In this document: piece after piece, positions 22,665 to 32,148 of the stretch
Numbering within the stretch: the stretch's first letter is position 1
Layout of the letters: each line of letters opens with the position of its first letter
Source of the DNA: Strongylocentrotus purpuratus
Lineage: Eukaryota; Echinodermata; Echinoidea; Camarodonta; Strongylocentrotidae
Assembly: GCF_000002235.5 (NCBI RefSeq)
Contig: NW_022145606.1
Location: forward strand, 46,301,274 to 46,365,273
Direction: 5' to 3'
DNA length: 64,000 nt
Made by a program: the position numbers and the translations under genes
Notes under the pieces: model-generated
Databases searched by the model: none
Seen by the model: only the letters and a program-made list of their open reading frames with translations
What the model was told of the DNA's origin: nothing

Positions 22665-24004
22665 CACACACAAAAACGAAACTAAGTATGGTGAGTAAAA
22701 ATCGTAGCTCACTCATTCAGTCGAGAGAATATATCTAATAAATGCATTATTTTACACATTTGGTGAATACACCACCTTTCTCTTAGTGAAATTTTACACA
22801 CATGATATTTAAAACGAGTGATTTGCCCCGATTATTTTCTCGATGAGTCTTTATACTCATTAAAGTACATGTAAGTTAATATTGGATGAGTATTCTCCAA
22901 TTTTAGTGATCGAATGAGTAAAAATATTCACAAGTGTGTCGAGTCGCTTTTTGCTCCCTAATATTTCACAGACTCTTTATTCTTTGGATGAGTAAAAATA
23001 CCAACAACCTCAGTCTCTTCGAAGCTGTACTCGTCTTAGGAGCTATCTTACTCTTTGCATGCGTGTAAATATTTCGCTGATGAATATACGTACGCGTTCG
23101 TGATCGTACGTACGTAGGTTACCCGATCGTCACGTTTTTAGCGGCCGACGAGCCACAGAATAAGTGTAAGCGCGCGCGATTCAATTTTTCTTAGTTTTAA
23201 TTCAGTTAGTAGTAAGGGGATCCCTTGAATTTTATTCAGACTTTTTCTAAAACAAGTTAAGGCTACCGATTAGATATAGAATCTAGATCTAGTGCTGAAA
23301 TGTTGAAGCTCTTCTTGTGCACGACCGATGATGGAGTGCAAGGCGAAGGACTTCCATTTTTACAGTGACAAACATACAAAATCACAATTTTACTTCATAA
23401 TTCTCGTTCGAGAATATATGAGAACCCGCCCGCGCATCCACAGATCATTATCTTTCCGGAATTTTTCTTAGGATTTCATCGCACAGCATCCGTCGAAATC
23501 TCCGCAATCGGACGTTATTCGGTTTATATTTAGACATACATTTGTTGATTGGACCTCAGTCTTTATTACTACACGTCGATTTTGTACTTTTGTGAATCAT
23601 CTTTGTGGTTTCTTTATCGTATTTCTCGACATGATAATACATGGTTTTGACGCTAACGTGACCGGCACCACTGACGGCACCACTGCCCAGAGCTCCGGCG
23701 CGGCCGGGAAGGAACAGCGGCAGAAAAAGGGCCGTTAGAACGGCGATATAACCTGACTGACTGAGTAATTGAAGCATTACTCACTAGTTGAGTTGGAGCA
23801 ATTTACTCACAACATAAGGTTTAATAACTCACTTATTTAAAATACTCATTTTCCATGTCACTATAATGTCAAATTAACAAAACTCATTCCTGTGCGTTAT
23901 TAATCTCAATTTATTGAGTTAATGCTTTCGGTTAAGTGTGTCACTATAGTGTCAAAGTTTATTTGCCTATTTGAGTAAGATTACCCAAATATTTATCTGT
24001 GTGT
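22665..24004. mobile_element. Non-autonomous element with TGAGTAA subterminal repeats
   Basis: The insertion interrupts upstream block copy 2: its sister sequence runs through uninterrupted at about 4,790-4,880. The left end is ACACACACAAAAACG; the right end, read inward, is ACTTACACACAGATAAAT, so the terminal inverted repeat is short. Both ends carry many copies of TGAGTAA/TTACTC in both orientations (more than twelve in total), typical of transposase-binding repeats. The middle is GC-richer and differs in style; it holds a minus-strand frame listed separately. No transposase is visible and the superfamily is not known. Confidence 0.55.
23556..23777 (-). CDS. Small frame with signal-peptide-like start, possible captured exon
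   Basis: 73 codons inside the element at 22,665-24,004. The N-terminus has a hydrophobic stretch (YIAVLTALFLPLFLPGRAGA), which would fit a signal peptide with cleavage after a small residue. The rest is basic and lysine-rich (VEKYDKETTKMIHKSTKS). I do not recognise it. Surrounding GC content is higher than in the rest of the window, so it may be a host exon carried by the element, an element gene remnant, or chance. Confidence 0.25.
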   Translation of the reverse strand: MLQLLSQSGYIAVLTALFLPLFLPGRAGALGSGAVSGAGHVSVKTMYYHVEKYDKETTKMIHKSTKSTCSNKD

Positions 24005-24242
24005 AAGTAATAAATGTTAAATAGGATCAGTATAATAAGCATACAGATGGAAAGAGTATCTCCATCATTTATATGGTACTCTGAGACCCGGAGACCCGGA
24101 GACTCCAGCCCAGACGGACAGTCAGACGTACCAGCCGACCATCCATGTCCACTCCCCGATGACTCAAGCCCACGCGGTCACCTATTTTTCCCTGACGTCC
24201 GCATCCCGGTGACTTAACCTCACGCACGCCAGCTATTCTCCA

Positions 24243-24281
24243 CTCCTGACGACGGATAGTCAACCTGTTCGAAACATCGAG
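24243..24281 (+). ncRNA. Structured RNA motif (CTGACGA-stem-GAAAC), site 2
   Basis: CTGACGA (24,246-24,252) and GAAAC (24,271-24,275) flank a 6-bp inner stem (GGATAG with CTGTTC, two wobble pairs). The outer stem is CTC..GACG with CATCGAG, with the same CT bulge as site 1. One outer pair changes from A-T at site 1 to T-A here, so pairing is kept. It resembles, but is not, a canonical hammerhead core. Confidence 0.45.
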
Positions 24282-24302
24282 CCACTGATCCTCTCCAAGC
24301 GC

Positions 24303-24407
24303 TATAGTTCTCCTTAGAACTATATGCTAAGAAAGATAACAAACAGTCCTTTTCAGGACTACACATCCCCAAGAAAGATTACCGAGTCAGAGTCCTTTTC
24401 AGGACTC
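24303..24407 (+). other. Three histone-type 3' hairpins, two with AAGAAAGA elements
   Basis: Hairpin 1 (24,303-24,324) has a 9-bp stem TATAGTTCT/AGAACTATA with loop CCTT, and AAGAAAGA follows at 24,329-24,336. Hairpin 2 (24,345-24,360) is AGTCCTTTTCAGGACT, a 6-bp stem with loop TTTC, followed by ACACATCCCC and AAGAAAGA at 24,371-24,378. Hairpin 3 (24,390-24,407) repeats the stem and loop of hairpin 2. Replication-dependent histone mRNAs end in a 6-bp stem with a pyrimidine-rich tetraloop and a purine-rich AAGAAAGA-type element that pairs with U7 snRNA; hairpin 2 reproduces that order and spacing closely. No histone gene is near. Confidence 0.65.
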
Positions 24408-24462
24408 CTCAACCCTCTCTCTCTCTCTCTCTCTCACATGGTGCACCCGCAAGCCTACTGTA

Positions 24463-27290
24463 TATCTAAGATTTAATTTTAAAAATATATAATTTTGCCA
24501 AAACTGCTTACTATAGCGTATCGATTTCCTTGATTCTCTATTTGTAATCTTATTGATTATTGCATAATAGAAATGATTATTCTCACTCAAGTCGTAAAAG
24601 ACTACCCCATGACAAATTTGGGGTCCTGGGTTGAGTGAATTGTATTTTTTTTAACAAGCAGAGTTGAAAAATGATAGTAGTTTTTAGCTCTTTGCTTATA
24701 CGCTCTCAAAATTAGTAGTCAAAGCAATAATGACAGTGATGATAGTAATGATGGTAACAGTGATATCAATATAGATAGTAATAACTGCTGGAGTGATGAA
24801 GTAACAGCCATGAAACAGTATTTAATTTATTATCAAATACATTTAAAAGTCAGGTTTGGGGCTTGCAGATGATAGAGGCATATGTGGGTTATTAAATAAG
24901 CAATATTATTCTGCCGGTGTTGTGTCTTTGGTGTGCCCGTAAAAATAGCGCGTTGGGTATTGTATTGAATGCAAACGTTTCAAGGTTGTAATCACAGACA
25001 CTGACTACATAGATTTCTTTCACAGCGTATAAGATATTCTAAATCAACATACGTAAATATGTGGAGCTCTATACATGCTCTAGTTCTGTTTGAGGGGCGT
25101 CATTAGATACATGTATATACTGCAAACTCCTGGATAAGTATTTATGTTAATAGTTTCAAACAACAAACTAAAGTATAAATGGTCGACATAAAGTTCAGTC
25201 AATGTACAATAAGGCCTACCCGATCACTACTAAACATACACAGTTTGCAAGTTATTCATCAGTACAGTAATAACGGGTAGATGTTAGCTGTACAAACTCA
25301 CACCTCCCTGGTAATACATATTGGTGTGGGTCAAATCATGGACCTACTACGAAGTCCATAGTCAAATCATCGAAAATTTGCTTAGGGGTGATCGGATCTA
25401 CGTCTTTGATGTAGTGTATACAGCAGAGAAGAAAAAGAAATAAAGATAGTAGTGAAAGATATGTTAATTCCATATAAACGTTTATGTCACAAGCGCTATA
25501 TACATTTTTCGTTTTATTATTTTTATTTTTTAAGATAGAAGACATAAGGGAAAAGAGACGGAAAGAAAGAGAGAGAGTTTCTATATTTGTCTTTTTCATT
25601 TTAAAATGCAACTTTTTTTCTCATTCTAAAGGGTCAAGGATTTCATGAAAACCGAAGGTTATAAACCACGAGAGTTTTTAATTTTAGAATCTTTCTTCCT
25701 CGCGCGCAACATTTAGAAAAATGATGATTTCAGGCAACCAAGTGCCTGAATACCTAAATTTGTGGGAAAAGGGGTGCCCGAATATTCTTCGAATTCACAG
25801 CGAGGTACCCAAGTATGTTTTATATCTTTTCTATCGAAAACCCATTTGGGAATGACTATAGATGCCAAAGAGTGGGTTGTGGCCGCCGAGGAGTCTTGGA
25901 GTTGGAGGCGTTATTGGCGGTAAGTTGGAGATGGAATGATCATGATCATGATAGAATGGAACTCAATGTTTAACAATGGAGGTCTCACCACCCTGAATTA
26001 ACTTACTTATTCCTTTCTAGTGAAGTTTTGTAACTATAAATGATTGATGGATCATGTATTTTCTTAACATGCAGATATAACCTCATATTCGTGTATCGAG
26101 GTGACTAAATATATAAGTTTTGATATTCATTTACTTCTCGGCGAGGTGCCCGTATACAATTATGTCTCATCAAGTGTGTTGAATACATTCTTTTTTTGTT
26201 ACCCTATTAAAAATGTCATTGTTTCCTCGCTAGCAAAAATAAGAACTAAATATGCCCCTACGTGTACACATGGCAAATGACGAGTGTCAGAGTGATGCAA
26301 AGTGAATTCTCTGTGATGAGTGGGATTTGGGTGGCGCAAAGTTTTTTCAATATCTTAAAAGGGTGCCGTATCTAAAAACAAAAGAACTAAATGTTGAAAA
26401 ACACCGATCTAATTTCACCTTCCTCTCTGATTGGCGAAAGTTTGAAATAAAAAGGACCAATAATGAGACAGTGGTACATGTTTGACAAATAAGATCACTA
26501 AAGCTATGCGAATCTCAAATTTGTTCTTTGGTCAGTGGATTGTGACTTATTCATGGAAAACTGTTCCGTTTGTCATGTACCAAAATAATTATCTCTAATT
26601 TCTGGGGTTTTTCCAAACCTGAAAGTCCTTCTCCCTTAGGGAACTATTATGGATATCATAATATCGGATGTTCTCTAGAAACGAAAGATCCTCTCGAGTC
26701 ATACATTTTGAAGAACGACAAATAGATATGTTAGATAGTTTGTTGTTGTTGGAACAAATGGGAAGTCATCACAGTGATCGATGTAGTCAATCTGAAGTTC
26801 CCATACTATACAACTTTCAAATATTTAAAACGAGACCTCCATATTTCGTCATCTGATAATTGTAGTGATCATTTTCCCATTTGAGTTGTTGATTTGTTTC
26901 TGACAAAGCAATAGTATAACTATACGTATACAAATAGAGTAACATTGTTTAGAAACTTTTGTGTGTTTCAGGAAATTGTGTAATTGATCATCATGTGGTT
27001 CACTTAATTCCTTTTCCCCTATAGATTGGCTCCTTATTTCCCTTTTCAAATCATTTGGGATAGCAGATATAAGCGAATTATATACCATAATATGTACATG
27101 ACCATATTTCAAGTAATTTCGCCGGGTCGTCGAACAAGTGTCTGCCCGAGTTTCGATTGCGTTTGCGCTAAATTTACGAAGATTGATTCTGTTCTTTTAT
27201 TTATATATATTGCGCCCTCTTTCTTTCGAAACTTATAGATGATGATAAATCTTGCCATAACATATAATAATAACACTCTTGGAAAACAAT
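24463..27290. repeat. Upstream repeat block, copy 2
   Basis: Collinear with 4,970-7,545 of copy 1. No gene is seen. 25,850-26,080 has about 230 extra bases compared with 6,360-6,400 (including TGGTTGTGGCCGCCGAGG-like text and three ATCATG repeats). Degenerate GAGGTGCCCGAATAT motifs occur at 25,733-25,810 and 26,095-26,160. 25,560-25,600 is a GA run that also occurs in the other copies. Confidence 0.7.
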
Positions 27291-29311
27291 TATTAGGTGA
27301 TACGTACGTAGACGTATCACCTTTTGATTTCGTCAAGATTTTTATTATTTATTTATTTATTTATTTATTTATTATTATTCTTCCTCGAATTTGTTCGCAG
27401 GATATCTCAAGACTGAATAAAGCCATTATCATGAAACTTGCCATGATGATAGATCTTAGTCTAACTTAGAACTGCTTGACTTTTCAAAGACTCAAAGTCA
27501 TTATGACGTCATCTAGGCGCCATTTTGTGAAAATCAACTTATGATCATATCTTCATAACGGAAAGTAATTTTTCATTCATATTTATCATGAATAAGATCA
27601 ATATTCGTCCGGTCAATTTCAGGTCAATAAACGTGCGCAAATGCGCGCGGGCGCGTTCGTCCGCGCGTTTACGCGCGCGCAAAAAATAAAAATGCTCTAA
27701 ATCATCTCAAATTTTTTTTGCATACGTTTCAGGCCATATGGAGCATTTGACAAAAAATCATGCACACGCGCATGCGCGCGCGTTTTTTGTGCGCACTAGC
27801 ATTTTGTAACATAGAATTGCCAAATTTTCTATTTCAGCGTATTTGGCACATTTTTCCAAGCATTTTAATAATTTGTTCACCTTTTAATAACGCAATGAGC
27901 GTCCGTCAAAGTTGACAGCGCGCGCGGATCTGCATTATCTTTATCCACAATATATGGGCAAAAACATACCTATACAAAATTCATTGTAACTCTTCAGAAT
28001 AGATATGAACTCCCAATATGTTTTCATATGTTGATAAATCATGAGTTGGAGATATGATTTCATGTCTCATTTGATCCTCAATTAACTCATGATGTCATCA
28101 TAATGGCCTCCGAACTCAAAATTTAAATTTGCATATTATGACGTTTGCATATTTTTGGAAAATTGATTGTATCTCTGAAAATATCGATTGTTTTTCTTCA
28201 AAATTTTGATATGTTGTAGCTGAGATAATTTCCTACAAATATAGTGTACATAATTTTCCTGTTTGACAAAGGTATCATGGCGTATTTTTGCAATTAAAGG
28301 AGGCATGTCAATTTTTCACATTTTGCGTGTATTGTCTATGGGACATGACTATTTCTCAAAACTGCATTCTACATTTCCGTCTTTCGCGAGCAACATCTCC
28401 GTTGTTTTGACTTTTTTTTCGGTGAGCTTCGAGTATGTTGTAGCTGAGACAATGAGCTATCTCCAATGTGTACTTCATTTTTCGATCATATGCCGGGATC
28501 ATGCTCATATTTTACTTGCAAAGTGGGATTTTAGAATTCCATTTTCGTTTACGTGTAATCGCTATGGGAAATGTTTTGGTAAATCGGTAACGCACTTGAC
28601 TTCCGACCTTGAGATCCCGGGTTCGAGTCCGGGTGTCTCCCCCAAAAAAATTCTGAACTTTTTTTTTCTTGTTGACCTTTCACTGTACCATCTCCTTTAA
28701 TTATTCGAACACGTAGAATCGCAAATAATGTAATAAACAACCCTATTTACTTTATTGTTTCCCTATTTTCACTTAATTTATCCCTGTGGGACATAATTTT
28801 TTCTCAAATCTGGATTCTACATTCCTGTCTTTTGCGAGCAATATCGCCGTTATTTCTGCTTGGATTTTGTTGATTTTTGAGTATGCTGTAGCTAAGACTA
28901 TGTGCTATCTAAATTACCCCTCATTTTGTCAATAAGATGTCAGGATCCCGCTCATGATTATGATCTTCATCATGATCATCATGATCATCATTATCATAAT
29001 GATGATAATCATTTATCAATTACATTTTCATTTCTTTGAATAAGATAAAATCGTCAAAATGTTATCTTCATGATGTAAATTAGAGTCAAAGGTGTAACTG
29101 GTTACTGCGCAGGGTCAATGGTCATATTTTTTCAATCTATCTTCCCTAGATCCATAATGATCAAGGGGACACAATTTAAACTTGACATATGGATAGATCT
29201 TAATGGATGAAGCATTTCATGAAATAATATGATATCGTGTAATGCATTCTTTATTATGTAAACCATTAGCATACGTATCACCTAATTCGTCAAAGTGACG
29301 AATTAAAGTCT
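27291..29311. mobile_element. Helentron-like non-autonomous element
   Basis: About 2 kb inserted into a phrase that reads through at 7,540-7,560. The right end is AATTCGTC-AAAGT-GACGAATT, an 8-bp hairpin, followed after five bases by CTAG and a host T, the usual 3' end of Helitron-class elements (hairpin plus CTRR). The left end begins TATTAGGTGATACGTA and forms a 10-bp hairpin at 27,297-27,322 (GGTGATACGT/ACGTATCACC). AATTAGGTGATACGTA recurs inverted near the right end (29,270-29,287), as in the subterminal inverted repeats of Helentrons. T on both sides fits a T|T target. There is no Rep/helicase gene. Inside are a CG-rich alternating patch (27,635-27,790), a tRNA-like sequence, a diverged internal duplication (28,330-28,500 with 28,780-28,960) and an ATC repeat (28,960-29,010). 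Confidence 0.5.
28566..28640 (+). tRNA. tRNA-like sequence, probably tRNA-derived SINE or pseudo-tRNA
   Basis: It has an A-box-like TGGTAAATCGG at 28,577-28,587 (10 of 11 consensus positions) and a perfect B box GGTTCGAGTCC at 28,620-28,630. The T arm is CCCGG-GTTCGAGT-CCGGG. The ends GGGAAAT and GTCTCCC pair at about six of seven acceptor positions. The anticodon arm (around CTTGACTTCCGACC) does not fold properly, so a working tRNA is unlikely and I assign no amino acid. It sits inside the Helentron-like element and is followed by A and T runs. Confidence 0.45.
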
Positions 29312-30399
29312 AGTTTTTCTTTTGTTTTCATCCTTATTTTTTCTCTCATTCTCCATTAAGAGCATTCGAGACAGGGGCTAGAAGGCTGCAGCCCCTCGAT
29401 ACTTTAGAAGGGAAAATCGGATAACCGTCATGTCATCAGCAAGGCGCTATGTCAGTAGTTTCCCATTTCGAATAATCGAATCTACCGGTAGTTAAATTTC
29501 TATATATTGCGTATAGGTGCTCTTAAATGTAAAAACACACAAGTGTACATTAAGACAAGACATACCCCCCCCCCATCACCATATATGTCTATAATCTTAT
29601 TTCTTCGATTTTTTTTTTGTTCTTGAATACTTTTCTTCAGTAATATTTTCTTGAACTGGGTGACTTCGGTAATTCGAGGATAAGGTCTTTTCGGTTGAAG
29701 AATGATTATTCAAACTTTCTCTATTTCCCTTTAGTCTGTGGTAAATGCTCAATTCATATAGTAAATTCCTTTATTTACAATTGAATACATGTATTCCATT
29801 GAATGCTAATGAATTTTATTGATTCATATTTGGATGCTTGGGGCACCTCCAGGCATGCTGATTCCCTTGAAGTGGATTTGTGAACCTTATAAATGTTGTT
29901 ATGATCATGGGAGTCGATATAGTTTTGTGAATTAAAGGGATTCAACCCATAGTCGCGCAATCTTGCTTTAGACTTATAATACCGCTTGTATTGTTGTTGA
30001 CAATAGAGAGTTGACCTTTGGCTTTTCCTTTCAAGTGCAGTGAAGTGCATTGTTCCGCGCGTGCCGTTATATGCTTTGGTTATAAGCTTTGCGCTGCTCC
30101 CAATTGAAATACCAGCAGTATTAGTATTCTGTGCATGGAAGGTCTCAGCGAAAGTCAATATCTCTGGGACAGACATCGCGGAGCTGCATACGCTGCTGTA
30201 CGAATTTCATGTGAGAGAAAACTTGACATGCTTATGAAAAAGTACAATTATAATGAATAATATTAAAGTAAACAAAACAGGAGTAATGGATAATGATAGC
30301 ATATACTTTGGATAAACCCTCAAATACACTAGTTTAGTGAATTAATGGCAGGGAAAGGCAATTTTAGGCTTGTAAAGACGTCATTTACCTGCCTATTAT
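29312..30399. other. End of upstream block copy 2 and unique spacer
   Basis: 29,312-29,400 continues the block (matches 7,556-7,640). Beyond it is unique sequence. A minus-strand open frame of 133 codons at 29,775-30,176 (starts MSVPEILTFAETF) has no recognisable domain, membrane segment or repeat; it could be an exon or chance. Confidence 0.4.
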
Positions 30400-30467
30400 G
30401 GGAACCTGGTATACCAGGTTCCCGTCTGTGAGTGGGCTCCACGGGAGCCTGGTATACCAGGTTCCCG
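30400..30467. repeat. Pair of 24-bp palindromes
   Basis: 30,400-30,423 is a perfect palindrome: GGGAACCTGGTA followed by its own complement. 30,443-30,466 is the same with one mismatch (GGGAGCCTGGTA on the left) and extends by one more pair outward. The centres are 43 bp apart. Between them GGCTCC-ACG-GGAGCC can form another hairpin with the left arm of the second palindrome. Function unknown. Confidence 0.8.
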
Positions 30468-31424
30468 GAAGGAACGGGTTAATAAAGCAGCTAGCCTTCT
30501 GGGCGATGAGGCGTGGAGGGGGAGGGGTAGTTATCCCCCCCCCACCCCCAGCTAGCGACAAGAGGTCCGCTTTAATAACAAAACACTGATTGAAACCGTT
30601 TTGGCGTTCAAAACTTAAAGGCCCTCAGTATTTGATGAAAACTCGAAAACGAGTCTGATGCTAAGAATGCTGAAGACAGTATGACGTCATTCGCTAGGGT
30701 AAGTAAGGTCTGCACTCATGCTAATATTGATGGAACATCATTATCATGGCAAAAGTCGTCTTCTGGTTTTTTCTATTTATTTCTTCTTGATTGCTGACCT
30801 TTACGCTTGCCATTATACACAAATACACTTTGGGCGACCTTCCACGCAAGCCGCCGTAAGTGGCGCTACAGTTGGGGGGCAGCTGGGGGGGCTTCTGGAT
30901 AGCACCTGAATGGGAAAGTTGAATGAGCGAGAGCTCGTTCGTACTTAGGCCCGCATCTACTGGCGGTGTGGTGAGAGTGCCTCCGTACCGTAAGATCGAA
31001 CTCACAACTCTGCTCCAGCTAGCTAAAATTCCTTGAATTATTTATATTCTAACTCTAAATCATTCCGTCTCTCACTCTCTTCAATTCAATAAAATCATCT
31101 GCATGTTAGCATACACGATAATGAATATGTGGGACACCGTTACAACGGCGTCTCCCAAACTTCGATTGCCGAAAACGCACGCAAAACTCGCCAATGACGG
31201 ACATCATCTACCCATTCATCCATCGTAAATGAAATAAATTTAGACAAAATGAAGTTGAAATGTCCGAAAGCGGCAAGGAATAATAAGTGGTTTGTCTGTG
31301 AGAAAGCAATGATCGTTGCATGCAAGATGAAAGCGCAAGCTGATGGAAGCCCCCCAGCGTGTAATGATAAACGTAGAGGGCTCACATCCATGAAAATTCG
31401 CCCGTATCGGTGTATAACCGCTGA
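30468..31424. other. Spacer without recognised gene
   Basis: 30,500-30,560 is G- and C-run-rich. The phrase TTTCTTCTTGATTGCTGACC at 30,777 recurs at 62,449, next to the LTR fossil. Plus- and minus-strand frames of 60-106 codons around 30,720-31,460 have no domain and oppose each other. Confidence 0.4.
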
Positions 31425-32148
31425 CATTATTATACGAATATCATGTACATAAGCTTTCATATACCTCCTGCATGTATTCTATAAAATCAATACCTTTGAT
31501 GATTCGGTCTTTCACTTTTGGGGGATTTCTTTCACACCAATGACACTGGACAAAGAACTATTTCTGGAAATGTTAATGACCAAACTCATACTTCAAGTTT
31601 ATTACTTCTCTTTCATTCAAGAAAATATAATTAAAATGAATTTGAAATATGTAACAAAATTTTAATGGAACATGATAACTGACAAAGTTTCAATAATAAT
31701 AATTATTATGCTTTTAAAGCGCAATAATGCAGGGATGTCTCTATGCTCCTACAAAGAAAACAGAGGAGGTAATTAATCTACTATGAAAGAATCATAAGCC
31801 TAGTGAGGAAGGAAGAAGTTAACTTGAATGCATATCAGAATAACAAGATAAACTACATGTAGTAGAAATTAAGGTTTGTAATACACTGATTTCCTTTCCA
31901 ATTCAAATATAACAAGGAATTCTTGAATTAAACCTACATACATTGTATGCGCATGCGACAGATACAAGTTTAATCTTCTTATTTATATACACCAAAATTG
32001 CAAGTCTAACAATATAAAGTACAAAGAGCAAATCAATATGACATGAAACAATTAATCTTTAATTTAGTAAATTGAATTTAAATTGAAATTCACAACGTTT
32101 GGCTATAGACTAACATAACATTCTTCTCACCCTCCCTTTTATACGTCG
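31425..32148. repeat. Spacer block copy 2 (left part)
   Basis: Matches 12,880-13,650 and 62,495-63,240. It breaks at 32,148 because of the next element and resumes at 34,109. No gene is seen. Confidence 0.75.

Larger units (their letters stand above)
24080..24462 (+). mobile_element. 3' end of an unclassified retroelement
   Basis: A 380-base insertion splits the phrase ACTCTGAGA / TTTAATTTT that is continuous at 59,408-59,425. Its left part is open in the plus frame and proline- and aspartate-rich (SSPDGQSDVPADHPCPLPDD) down to a stop near 24,215, like the C-terminus of a longer protein. Then come a folded motif (24,243-24,281), three histone-type hairpins (24,303-24,407) and a CT run at 24,412-24,433. 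The layout, a coding end plus structured 3' untranslated region with 5' truncation, fits a retrotransposed copy. The family is unknown. Confidence 0.5.

Noticed and set aside
29775-30176. 133-codon minus-strand frame as a confident gene
   Set aside because: No family is recognised and no splice or promoter support is seen; kept only as a note in the spacer entry.
30960-31015. tRNA-like minus-strand B box (GAGTTCGATCTTA)
   Set aside because: It has two mismatches in the B box and no convincing A box or T arm.
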